A DNA stretch of 64,000 nucleotides. Origin: Flavobacteriaceae bacterium (lineage in GTDB: Bacteria; Bacteroidota; Bacteroidia; Flavobacteriales; Flavobacteriaceae). The notes beneath the pieces were generated by a model. That model was not told the origin of the DNA and searched no databases. It saw nothing but the letters and a program-made list of their open reading frames with translations. The translations under genes were made by a program, and so were the position numbers. The stretch lies in assembly GCA_004762155.1 (NCBI GenBank), contig SIHP01000003.1:62001-126000 (forward strand), read 5' to 3'. This document shows, piece after piece, positions 1-7,904 of the stretch. The stretch's first letter is position 1. Each line of letters opens with the position of its first letter.

Positions 1-163
1 TATCGTCAGTAGTTGCTCCTTTAATTATATTGTTAGTGGAAGCTTTTATAATAACATCTGCAAAAGCAATATTTTCTAAAGCATCGGTAACAGTTCCACG
101 AACAGATTGCGAAAACGAATTGGTTAAAAAGAAAAAGAAAATAAGTAAAGTTAAATGTCTCAT
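1..163 (-). CDS. N-terminus of a secreted protein with a carboxypeptidase-regulatory-like domain (partial)
   Basis: Only the first 54 codons are present; the gene runs off the left edge of the window. The ATG at 161-163 starts a signal peptide (MRHLTLLIFFFFL, ending NSFSQ). A short segment follows (SVRGTVTDALENIAFADV) of the CarboxypepD_reg-like beta-sandwich type found at the N-terminus of TonB-dependent receptors and other Bacteroidota outer-membrane proteins. Which class it belongs to cannot be decided without the rest. The protein is expected to be exported. Confidence 0.6.
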   Translation of the reverse strand, partial: MRHLTLLIFFFFLTNSFSQSVRGTVTDALENIAFADVIIKASTNNIIKGATTDD

Positions 164-233
164 CGTATGTAATTTTTTTAGTTTTTTATTTTGATGAGAC
201 AAAAGTGCATTAGAAAGGAAACCTGTGCGACCG

Positions 234-308
234 AAAACGCAAAGTCGAACTCATTTGTAAGAAACAAATCGGTTCGACTTTATTTTTAAAACGTACGACT
301 TTACGTTT
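234..308. repeat. Nested inverted repeats with two alternative pairings
   Basis: AAAGTCGAAC at 241-250 pairs perfectly with GTTCGACTTT at 272-281. Inside it, ATTTGT (253-258) pairs with ACAAAT (264-269), giving a long two-tier hairpin. A second copy of the outer arm, CGACTTTACGTTT at 296-308, can pair instead with 235-247 with one mismatch (G-U in minus-strand RNA). AAACGTA/TACGTTT at 288-308 forms a third small hairpin. It lies between two minus-strand genes and could end transcription of the GNAT gene at 402-866. Confidence 0.55.
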
Positions 309-401
309 AACCCTCGTTTTTAAGGGGATTTATGGAGTTTTTTTGATTAGAAATTAATTTGAAGACTTATAAGGTTAATTAACTTTTGATAAAAGATTAA
401 A

Positions 402-866
402 CTAGGTATTTGTATTTTTTGTTCCGTTATAAACATTCGGATTATGTTTTTCCATGTAAAATTCAGGATTAGGTAATTCTGTAAAACCAAACTTTTTATA
501 AAGCCATTCGGCTGTGTTAGTTAATAAAATCCAACGCCTTAATCCTTGAAGATTTGGATGTTGCATTATTTCATCTATTAACCATTTACTTAATCCATTT
601 CCTCTATATTCATTAAAAACAAAAACATCTCCTAAATAGGCAATAGTTGAGTAGTCAGAAATTATTCTAGCATATCCTATTTGTTTGTTTTTGTAATAAA
701 GTCCAAAATTCAAAGAATTTTCTATTGATGTTTTCAAAGTATTCATTGGAATTCCGTTTGCCCAATCAGTTTCGTTTGCAAGGAATTTGTGAATGCTAGA
801 AACATCCAGTTTATTTTTGTCAGTTGAAATAGTATATTCATCTCTATGTACTTCTCTAATTTTCAA
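402..866 (-). CDS. GNAT family N-acetyltransferase
   Basis: This 154-residue protein has the GNAT fold. The acetyl-CoA pyrophosphate-binding motif A appears as VFVFNEYRGNGLS at about residues 81-93 (R/Q-x-x-G-x-G form, R88-G89-N90-G91). It is preceded by a beta strand with conserved aromatic residues and followed by the WLYKKFGF segment typical of motif B. It should transfer an acetyl group from acetyl-CoA to an amine in the cytoplasm; the substrate cannot be inferred. It is a stand-alone minus-strand gene among small accessory genes. The 108-bp gap upstream shows no clear promoter. Confidence 0.85.
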   Translation of the reverse strand: MKIREVHRDEYTISTDKNKLDVSSIHKFLANETDWANGIPMNTLKTSIENSLNFGLYYKNKQIGYARIISDYSTIAYLGDVFVFNEYRGNGLSKWLIDEIMQHPNLQGLRRWILLTNTAEWLYKKFGFTELPNPEFYMEKHNPNVYNGTKNTNT

Positions 867-974
867 AGTCAGTTTTTTTTAAATTAATACAACATTATAG
901 CTAACAAAAAACGGCATTTATAAAAACAAAGTATATTACAATTTAACTATGTTTTATCACTACAAGTTATTTTA

Positions 975-1430
975 TTATAGAAATTTTCGGATATTCATCA
1001 TTAATCCCAAATGTAATCCCTCGTGATAATTATTAAAATGAAAGGCATCATTTAATAAACTCAAGTGAAATCCTGTTCCTGTCATTCTTTCATTAAAAGT
1101 AACAAATTTTCCATTATAAAAATCTATTTCAGTCTTTTCAATTAAGGAGATTAGAAGATTTTTTAATTCGTTAATTTCATTTTCAGATGTCTGTTCAGTT
1201 GGTTTTGTTCCAGGTTTATAAAGTTCAAATAAATCTTTGGAAATATAACCTGGTAAGTTAGAAGATTTATATATCAAGGCTTGTTGGGCAACAATTATAT
1301 GTCCAATATTCCAAATTAAATTATTACTAAATCCGTCAGGAATTTTATTTAATTGCTCCATGGTATATTTATCAAAATATTCCAAATATAAATTTCTATT
1401 TGTTTTCCAAGTCTTAAAAATTGATTCCAT
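975..1430 (-). CDS. DinB-like four-helix-bundle protein
   Basis: The 151-residue protein matches the DinB/YfiT-like metalloprotein fold. It carries H44 in NIGHIIVAQ and the paired H136 and H140 in NYHEGLHLG, which are the three expected metal ligands. Members of this superfamily include thiol S-transferases and stress-induced proteins; the specific reaction is unknown. It has no signal peptide, so it is cytoplasmic. It shares little sequence with the second, secreted DinB protein at 43259-43825. The start at 1430 is the only reasonable ATG, since helix 1 begins immediately after it. Confidence 0.75.
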   Translation of the reverse strand: MESIFKTWKTNRNLYLEYFDKYTMEQLNKIPDGFSNNLIWNIGHIIVAQQALIYKSSNLPGYISKDLFELYKPGTKPTEQTSENEINELKNLLISLIEKTEIDFYNGKFVTFNERMTGTGFHLSLLNDAFHFNNYHEGLHLGLMMNIRKFL

Positions 1431-1664
1431 TATTGGTTGTTACTTTTAATTAATACAACTAGTGTATAAACATAGCTGATTTTAAGAAATTGAAGAGTTA
1501 AGAAAGACTTAATCTTTAAGCTTTACTATTAAATAAACCTTTTTTATATTATTGTTAGATAATTTGTTTTTCACAAGAAAGTATCTTAGTTGAGTCTTTT
1601 AAAAACATTAGATCAGTTCCATATTTAAAACAAAAATCTTTTTCTATATATTCTTTTACCTTGT

Positions 1665-2087
1665 TTAGAGTTTTTCTGCACGTAATTTTAATTCTTGATT
1701 CATTTGCTCAAATCCACGTTTGGTTTTTTTGTCTAAATTCTTTGAAAATAATTTAACTAAAATTCCGCTAAAATTTTCGCTTTGTTCAAAATTGATTGTA
1801 CCATCTCCATTATCCGTTACTATAAATTTATGTTCTCCATCAAATAAACCTTTAAACCAAAGATGCCCAAGCCATTTAAACTCGGTGTTTTCATTAAAAA
1901 CCAATACTGTAGGTTTAAAAATCATTCCTTGTAGCTGTATTTTAATTTGATTACCAACTTTTACGTTTCCAGAGACAGATTTAATAAAAGAATTCCATTT
2001 TGGATAATTCTCAAAGTCAGTAAGTATTTTCCATACACTTTCTTTACTTGCATTTATTGTTATTGATGTTTTTATAAGCTTTGTCAT
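1665..2087 (-). CDS. SRPBCC (START/Bet v1-like) domain protein
   Basis: The whole 140-residue chain is one SRPBCC helix-grip domain. It starts with a strand ending INASKESVWKILTDFENYPKWNSF, the typical N-terminal signature, contains a central stretch of beta strands, and ends in a long helix (about 112-140). Such proteins bind hydrophobic ligands or assist in cyclase or toxin-like roles; no ligand can be named. It is 59 bp downstream of the Crp/Fnr regulator gene on the same strand and may be cotranscribed with it. Confidence 0.8.
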   Translation of the reverse strand: MTKLIKTSITINASKESVWKILTDFENYPKWNSFIKSVSGNVKVGNQIKIQLQGMIFKPTVLVFNENTEFKWLGHLWFKGLFDGEHKFIVTDNGDGTINFEQSENFSGILVKLFSKNLDKKTKRGFEQMNQELKLRAEKL

Positions 2088-2146
2088 ATAATTATAATTT
2101 ATAAGACAAATTTCAATCTAAATTGAACTTTTGCTCTTGATAAATA

Positions 2147-2716
2147 TCAAGAAATCTTTTTGTTTCGTATACGACTAAATGTTTCGGGCGACATACCTAA
2201 CATTGATGCGATATATTGCAAAGGAACTTGATTAAATAGTTCTTTATTACTTTCAAAAAGTTTATTGTAACGTTGCTCAGCATTAAGAGATAAATGGCTA
2301 AAAACCCTATCTTCTAATTGAATAAAACAACCCGCAATAAACTGTTTTTCCATTTCAGGCCAATTAGGAACTATAGTATTTAATAGCGCATAATTTTCTT
2401 TACTAATAGTATACAGTTGGCAATCTGTTAATGCTTGAATATTCCATTTAGCTCTTTGTTTAAAACTAAAACTATACAAGTCGGTTAAAAAAGAACCTTT
2501 AGATGAAATCCATTGTGTAACTTCTTTGTTATTTGAATTTGCAAAAATTCTAATAAAACCACTCTTAACAAAACTCAATTTCTCACAATACTGACCAGAT
2601 TTTGTAAAAAAAGCTCCTTTTTTAAGTTCAGATTCTGTAAACAAAGACGTTATTTTATCCATATTTTCGTTAGTAATTCCAAAATAAGACGTTATATATT
2701 TTTGTAATTCTGTCAA
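2147..2716 (-). CDS. Crp/Fnr family transcriptional regulator
   Basis: The 189-residue protein has an N-terminal cyclic-nucleotide-binding-like beta-roll (about 15-110), a long dimerisation helix (about 115-145) and a C-terminal helix-turn-helix (about 165-185, IASMLGMSPETFSRIRNKK). This layout is standard for Bacteroidota Crp/Fnr proteins. There are no Fe-S cysteine clusters and the cAMP-binding phosphate cassette is not conserved, so the effector is unknown. A palindromic site lies just upstream at 2742-2761, suggesting autoregulation. It follows the ABC gene pair and precedes an SRPBCC gene. Confidence 0.85.
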   Translation of the reverse strand: MTELQKYITSYFGITNENMDKITSLFTESELKKGAFFTKSGQYCEKLSFVKSGFIRIFANSNNKEVTQWISSKGSFLTDLYSFSFKQRAKWNIQALTDCQLYTISKENYALLNTIVPNWPEMEKQFIAGCFIQLEDRVFSHLSLNAEQRYNKLFESNKELFNQVPLQYIASMLGMSPETFSRIRNKKIS

Positions 2717-2741
2717 TTGTATGATTTTTTATATTTTAAGA

Positions 2742-2761
2742 ATTTGTAACTAATTACAAAT
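2742..2761. promoter_or_regulatory. Palindromic candidate operator for the Crp/Fnr regulator
   Basis: ATTTGTAA at 2742-2749 and TTACAAAT at 2754-2761 form a perfect inverted repeat with a 4-bp spacer. The site lies 26 bp before the start codon of the Crp/Fnr gene. TTGTAA-N4-TTACAA has the symmetry and spacing of Crp/Fnr-family sites (compare Fnr TTGAT-N4-ATCAA). Autoregulation is an inference. Confidence 0.45.
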
Positions 2762-2768
2762 CTTTTGG

Positions 2769-3446
2769 TTAAGTATTTAATTCATTTGATCTTAAATATT
2801 CATGTTTTACCAAATCGCTTGTATTCTTTATTTCAATTTTTTCGGAATCTTTTAATATAAAATTTCTATCCGTTATTTGAAGAACATCATTATAATAATG
2901 ATCCGTTAAAATTATACCTTTTGATTTTTTAAGTTTTAGCAATAAATCTTTTATAACATCTTTGTAAATCGGCTCAATCATAGAAAAAGGCTCGTCTAAC
3001 ATTAAAAAAGGATGATGTAGATTTCCAATAATGAGTAATTCAAGATACCGTAATTGTACTAAAGATAAATCTTTAACTCTTACTTTTTCAAAACCAGCTA
3101 TTTGTGGTGAATAAAAAATGTTATCCAAATTTTCTTCATTAGAAAAAAACAAAGAAATTACATCTCTTACTTTCTGTTCCTTTGGTAAAAAGGTATCTTG
3201 TGGTAAGTAAGCTATTTTTTTTGAAGGAATTATAGCATTCTGAGAAAACATTTTTGAGTTTATTTTTATTAAAATTGAATCAGCTTTAACAGTTCCAAAG
3301 ATGAGTTTTAATAAGGTTGATTTTCCAGTTCCGTTACGACCAAATATACCTATGATTTCACCAGTTTTACACTTAAGACTTACATTCTTTAAAAGAACTT
3401 TTTTTCCGTAAGATTTACTAAGGTTAGTGATATTTAAAAAATTCAT
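2769..3446 (-). CDS. ABC transporter ATP-binding protein with degenerate signature motif
   Basis: This 225-residue ATPase has Walker A GRNGTGKST at about 36-44, Walker B FLMLDEP at about 150-156 and an H-loop histidine in ILTDHYY near 183. The ABC signature, usually LSGGQ, reads LSLVQ (in KDLSLVQLRYLELL), so signature-dependent ATP binding may be altered. It is shorter than typical drug or lipoprotein exporters. The upstream gene for a small membrane protein ends exactly where this one begins (no gap), so the two are cotranscribed and probably form one complex. Substrate is unknown. Confidence 0.85.
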   Translation of the reverse strand: MNFLNITNLSKSYGKKVLLKNVSLKCKTGEIIGIFGRNGTGKSTLLKLIFGTVKADSILIKINSKMFSQNAIIPSKKIAYLPQDTFLPKEQKVRDVISLFFSNEENLDNIFYSPQIAGFEKVRVKDLSLVQLRYLELLIIGNLHHPFLMLDEPFSMIEPIYKDVIKDLLLKLKKSKGIILTDHYYNDVLQITDRNFILKDSEKIEIKNTSDLVKHEYLRSNELNT

Positions 3447-3728
3447 TTATTGGAGTATTATATAAATTATAAACAATAAAAAGGAAATACTCATATTAAC
3501 TAACCACACTTTTTTTAAAAGTTTGATTTTGGTAAATCCGAGATTATAATAGGTGTAATATTCGTTTTTTTTGAAAGTTTGAAAACCTACATAACCAATG
3601 AAAATACCAAAAGAAGAAAAAAAGATAAGACTCCATAAAACACCAAATCCTAATCCTATAATAAAACAAAAAGGAGCGTTAAACATATTAATAGCTAACA
3701 AGTATTTTAAAATAGCTTTATTGTACAT
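3447..3728 (-). CDS. Small membrane protein paired with the ABC ATPase
   Basis: This 93-residue hydrophobic protein has about three membrane segments (roughly 10-27, 30-50 and 73-92) separated by a polar stretch containing KKNEYYTYYNLGFTK. It lacks the usual six-helix permease architecture. Direct abutment with the ATPase gene at 2769-3446 makes it the likely membrane partner. The polar linker just after the second segment could act as a coupling helix to the ATPase. The family is not one I can name; I infer an unusually small ABC-type membrane complex. Confidence 0.6.
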   Translation of the reverse strand: MYNKAILKYLLAINMFNAPFCFIIGLGFGVLWSLIFFSSFGIFIGYVGFQTFKKNEYYTYYNLGFTKIKLLKKVWLVNMSISFLLFIIYIILQ

Positions 3729-4179
3729 TATTAATAATGAATTTTATTTTTGAATAAGATGCGCATAAAAATACACTAACTTCTGGACTAAATACAAAAC
3801 ATTCTATTAATTAAAGCTTCTGTTGAGATACAATTTTTTCTATAACAAATACCTTTCACAAATTGAGCTTTGTAAGTATAAACTGAAGCAAGTTATACTA
3901 ACTAATAGATTGTTCTTAATAATTCATAGTTATAAAATTGATATTTCTTTATAATAATTAAAAGGCGAGTTTTTGTTTTTTTAAATTGAAGTATGAAATC
4001 TTCATTAAAAAAAAGTGAATCAGTTTTTATTTAGCGATTCTTTGAATTAGGCTTTAAATTTGAGGGATTATGTAAAAATAACAGGTTGATATTGATAAAT
4101 TGGTTATTATAACCTAATGCTTTTATTTTCTTATTAAAACGTATTAAATTAGTGAGATATTAACTCTTAAAAACCGATT
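3729..4179. other. 451-bp divergent intergenic region
   Basis: This gap separates the minus-strand ABC pair from the plus-strand fusion gene. It contains a TAAATTTG -7-type promoter element at 4055-4062 and a 13-codon reading frame at 3993-4034 with no sign of being a real gene. I see no RNA gene and no strong hairpin. The rest is AT-rich sequence without recognisable structure. Confidence 0.5.
4055..4062 (+). promoter_or_regulatory. -7 promoter element upstream of the CNBD-PlsC-SGNH gene
   Basis: TAAATTTG matches the Bacteroidota -7 consensus TAnnTTTG and would give a leader of about 110 nt. No TTTG lies at the ideal 19-bp spacing upstream, so confidence is modest. Confidence 0.35.
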
Positions 4180-6732
4180 TTGAAAGAAGATATTACCATT
4201 CAACAACTAAAAAATTATTTTCCAAATGGATGTATTAAGGGATATGAAAAAGGACATGTTATTTTCGATATACATAAAAAAGTTTCAAAATTTAGATGGC
4301 TAATAGAAGGTAGTATTAATTATTATGTTTCATTAGAAAAATCAGATAAAGATATACTAGTTTGTCAGAATTCAGAACCCTTTACTACAACAGGTTTAAA
4401 TGGTTTTAATGCTCCTAAAAGATATACATATAAGGCTATAGTGGCTTCGAAAAAAGTTGTTTTTTTTGAGGTTTCTATTGATACTGTTACTGCTTATTTA
4501 CAAAACAATCCAGAAAATACTTTGCTAAAAAGTATCGGTTCAAAATTATACCATGTACTTCATAATGCGTTGTTAAAACAGGTAGAATTATTGAATCCAG
4601 TTCGGAATCAACCTTTTGTAGAAAACAGAAAGTTTTTTATTTCTCCGATAGCAACTAAAGAAAAAATAGTTTCTTTAATGAGACGTTCTCCTTTCTTAGA
4701 TAATTTTGAAGAGAAATATTTGTCTTTAATGGCAACAAAAGCTGTGCGACGTGAATACGAAGCTGGCGAAATACTTTATGTACAAAATAGTAAAACCAAA
4801 GGTCTTTTTATTTTGATAGATGGTGAGGTTACCATAAAAAGAATTGAAAATGCAATAGAAATAAGACAACGCGCCATAAATAATACTGGTTTTATATTGG
4901 GTTGGTCTTGTCTTTTAAAAGAGAACGATATTTGTTCTGCAGAAACTTCAACAAAAACATCCGCTTATTTTATACCAGAAGGTCAATTACGAAAGTTATT
5001 TGCCAATGATGCAATTTTTGAAAAGCAATTTTATAGAAGATTACTTTGGTTAGTAGGAAATCAAATTAATGCAGCTTTTGTAAGATATATTGGGCTTTTA
5101 GGAAAACATAATTTACAGGCTGTATACCAACTTATTACAAACAATAAATCTAGATTGCTTTTATCTTCTGCACTCCATCAAGTACCACATCTTTTAGAAA
5201 ACAATAACACCAAACAATTCGCATATGCTGCCTTAGAAAAAATGCTTCATAATGGCACTGCTTTAGAAAGACATATTGCTTCTTTAAGTTTAGAGTTACT
5301 TACGGAAGATAAAAAAGGGCTTGATTTTATACAAGGATTACAAAACATCTATGAAAGTGTTGCAGAAAAGGGAACAACCAATACAGAAAACAATAGAAAG
5401 GTTTGTGCCGAACAAACTACAAAGGTTTTTCAAAAAGTAGATCATGTTATAGAGGGTTGGGAACATTTGCCAGATGAAGCAGGTGCTGTTTTTATTTATA
5501 ATCATTTGATAAATGATTTAAGTTATACACTTAATAATAATTTTCAAATAACGTTAGATTCTCATTTTTTAAGCGCCATGGTTTTATATAAAAAATATGG
5601 TGAACCTGGTATACGAACAGTGAGAATAGGAAAAGGACAAGAATATGGTCATCAGAATTATTATGATAATCTGGGGTATATTAACGTGTACACTAAAGAA
5701 TCTGAACGAACTACAGAAGAGAACCAAAAAGAAGCCAGAAGTATTTTTTATAGTGAGGCAACCAAGCACCTAAATAACAAACGGAATTTAATTATAAGTC
5801 CTGAAGGAACATCATACAGAACAGAAGATTCTCCAGGTCCATTTAAATTAGGAGCTTTTAAATTAGCATTAAACACAAATCCAGAACCCTATATTGTACC
5901 AGTTGTTATGGTAAATTTTGATCAAAAAATTGGCAATTCTATGTATTATTGTGCTATAAAAAAACCTTTTAAAATAAGTGAAAAAGTAGCATCTACTCGT
6001 ATTGAAGATCTCATTACTTTTGTAGAGGAATATCAAGTAACTTATCAAGAATACGTTAAAGAAGCTATTGCAAAAGCGGAAGAACTTTTTAAAATACCTG
6101 TAGCTACTAAACAATTAGAATCTCCACCAGAAATTTGGCATAATGAAATTAAAAGATTAAAAAAGAGAATCAATCTTTTACCGTCACAAGAAAATCTAAC
6201 AGCAATTTATGGTAGTTCTTCTGTGCGATTATGGGTAAGCATGCAAAAAGATCTTGCACCTTTTAATGTTGTTAATTTAGGTTTTGGAGGATCTACTTTT
6301 TCTTGGTGTATTCATTATTTTGATGAAATTTTTAAAGAGGCTTTTCCGTCTAAAATTGTATTGTATGGCGGAGAGAATGATTTAAATGATGGTCAAACGC
6401 CGCAAGAGGTTTTGGCAAGTTGTAAAAAATTGGTACAAATGATTTACGCAAAATATCCTGATGTAGAACTAGCCTTAATTAGCTTAAAACCTAGTGTAGA
6501 AAGAGAGTATATGATTCCTCAAATTATTGAAACTAATTTATTACTTTCTAAATATTTTATAACTGAATTACAGGCGCAATATATTAATGTTTTTGGGCAA
6601 ATGATTACAGCAGATAATAGACCAATTCCTGAATTATATATTTCAGATGGTTTGCATCTTAATAAAAAAGGATATAAAATTTGGAGCAGTACTGTAAAAA
6701 AAGCGCTACAAACAGCTGATAATTTAGAATAA
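4180..6732 (+). CDS. Fusion: two cNMP-binding-like domains, PlsC-like acyltransferase, SGNH hydrolase
   Basis: The 850-residue protein has four parts. Residues about 15-130 and 190-310 each look like a cyclic-nucleotide-binding beta-roll; the second has EAGEILYVQ and LFILIDGEVTI. Residues about 430-620 resemble a PlsC/AGPAT acyltransferase: H442-x3-D446 in place of HX4D, SPEGT near 545, and YIVPVVMV. Residues about 665-850 form an SGNH/GDSL hydrolase with GSSS near 678-681, LGFGGS, GGENDLND and the catalytic D-x-x-H in ISDGLHLNKKGY. The start must be TTG at 4180: a stop lies four codons before it, and the next in-frame ATG falls inside the second beta-roll. No signal peptide is evident. A ligand-gated phospholipid acyl-editing role is inference. 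Confidence 0.8.
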   Translation: MKEDITIQQLKNYFPNGCIKGYEKGHVIFDIHKKVSKFRWLIEGSINYYVSLEKSDKDILVCQNSEPFTTTGLNGFNAPKRYTYKAIVASKKVVFFEVSIDTVTAYLQNNPENTLLKSIGSKLYHVLHNALLKQVELLNPVRNQPFVENRKFFISPIATKEKIVSLMRRSPFLDNFEEKYLSLMATKAVRREYEAGEILYVQNSKTKGLFILIDGEVTIKRIENAIEIRQRAINNTGFILGWSCLLKENDICSAETSTKTSAYFIPEGQLRKLFANDAIFEKQFYRRLLWLVGNQINAAFVRYIGLLGKHNLQAVYQLITNNKSRLLLSSALHQVPHLLENNNTKQFAYAALEKMLHNGTALERHIASLSLELLTEDKKGLDFIQGLQNIYESVAEKGTTNTENNRKVCAEQTTKVFQKVDHVIEGWEHLPDEAGAVFIYNHLINDLSYTLNNNFQITLDSHFLSAMVLYKKYGEPGIRTVRIGKGQEYGHQNYYDNLGYINVYTKESERTTEENQKEARSIFYSEATKHLNNKRNLIISPEGTSYRTEDSPGPFKLGAFKLALNTNPEPYIVPVVMVNFDQKIGNSMYYCAIKKPFKISEKVASTRIEDLITFVEEYQVTYQEYVKEAIAKAEELFKIPVATKQLESPPEIWHNEIKRLKKRINLLPSQENLTAIYGSSSVRLWVSMQKDLAPFNVVNLGFGGSTFSWCIHYFDEIFKEAFPSKIVLYGGENDLNDGQTPQEVLASCKKLVQMIYAKYPDVELALISLKPSVEREYMIPQIIETNLLLSKYFITELQAQYINVFGQMITADNRPIPELYISDGLHLNKKGYKIWSSTVKKALQTADNLE

Positions 6733-6751
6733 AAAATATGATATAAGCATA

Positions 6752-6778
6752 GCTCATTTACAATAAATGAGCATTGTT
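6752..6778. terminator. Bidirectional terminator between convergent genes
   Basis: GCTCATTTA (6752-6760) and TAAATGAGC (6764-6772) form a 9-bp hairpin with a 3-nt loop, followed by ATTGTTTTT on the plus strand. It sits between the end of the fusion gene and the end of the minus-strand AraC-type gene. Confidence 0.75.
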
Positions 6779-6779
6779 T

Positions 6780-7901
6780 TTACAAACTTTTCCTATATTG
6801 AGTAGGAGTTTTGCCTGTGTATTTTTTAAAAGCGGTGTTAAATGAAGATTTAGAATTAAAGCCAACTTCGTATAAAATTTCAAGAATAGTTAGTTTGCTT
6901 TTTGATGCATCTTTTAAAATGTCTTGAGCATTTTTAATACGATACTCGTTTACAAAGTCAAAAAAATGCTGATTCAAATCTTGATTAATTAATACAGATA
7001 AATCTCGCATGGGCATATTTAATTGCGTTGCTAATTTTTTAATAGTTAATGACGGATTTAAATATGGTTTTTCCGCTTGCATATATTCTTTTAGGTCTAT
7101 TATTTGTTGGTTGTTAGTTGCCCTTAAGTTTTTTAGCTTCATTTCTTTTGAAGTAATAAGATTTACATCAATACCTCTAAATAAACTTGGAGAGTTTAAA
7201 GCTTTAAAAATTAACCAAAACACAAAGAAAATACCAAAAGTTAATGTTATAATTCTCCAAGTAGCAATTATTTGATCTGGATATTGATTATCTCTTACAT
7301 AGCCTTTAATAACTGTTAAAACAGTACCAAAAAACATTAAAATTAGTAGTTGTTTTAGCCAACTATAATTTTTAAAATGATTTTTATTGGTATGATTTTC
7401 TAAAAGAAGTTTACGATACCTTTTTACATAGTAGACTTCAGCAAATAAATAAAACAAAGAAATAAGTAAGCTAAACTTCTTTAAGAATAATATTTCTGGA
7501 TTATTAGTGTAATTGTTAGAAAATTCAATTTTTAAATTATAATCAACTAAAAAGAAGTTTGGCGTTAAAACAATTAAGCTAATTATCCATGGTAGAAGAT
7601 GTAAAAGGTGTATTTTTTTTAGTTTAAAATTGGAGTAAATAACAGAAAGTATATACAAAAATACCAAAGGGTTTTTTAAATCAGATACCTTATTTCTTAA
7701 CATATCAATTGTTAAATTAACATCTAAAATAACGGTGTAAAAAAAAGCACTAATATCTATAGCTGTTATAATTAAAAACGAAGCAAGTAGAATGTTACTT
7801 AGTTTCTTGTTTGTTTTAACAGTTAATAAAAAACCTGCAAAAAACAGAAATAATATAAAAATAATAAATCCTAATATGGCTATTATATATTCATTCGTCA
7901 T
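6780..7901 (-). CDS. Membrane-anchored AraC-family regulator (copy 1)
   Basis: The first ~240 of 373 residues hold about seven hydrophobic membrane segments. The last ~105 form an AraC-type double helix-turn-helix: LTIKKLATQLNMPMRDLSVLIN, then ILYEVGFNSKSSFNTAFKKYTG, ending TPTQYRKSL. The protein should sense a membrane or extracellular cue and act on DNA directly from the membrane. Only 3 bp separate it from the paralogue upstream at 7905-9029, so both are cotranscribed. The DNA-binding halves of the two are far more alike than the membrane halves. Targets and signal are unknown. Confidence 0.85.
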   Translation of the reverse strand: MTNEYIIAILGFIIFILFLFFAGFLLTVKTNKKLSNILLASFLIITAIDISAFFYTVILDVNLTIDMLRNKVSDLKNPLVFLYILSVIYSNFKLKKIHLLHLLPWIISLIVLTPNFFLVDYNLKIEFSNNYTNNPEILFLKKFSLLISLFYLFAEVYYVKRYRKLLLENHTNKNHFKNYSWLKQLLILMFFGTVLTVIKGYVRDNQYPDQIIATWRIITLTFGIFFVFWLIFKALNSPSLFRGIDVNLITSKEMKLKNLRATNNQQIIDLKEYMQAEKPYLNPSLTIKKLATQLNMPMRDLSVLINQDLNQHFFDFVNEYRIKNAQDILKDASKSKLTILEILYEVGFNSKSSFNTAFKKYTGKTPTQYRKSL

Positions 7902-7904
7902 TGC

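Noticed and set aside
3993..4034. 13-codon reading frame MKSSLKKSESVFI before the fusion gene
   Set aside because: It is too short, with no ribosome-binding or conservation evidence; a leader peptide cannot be supported.
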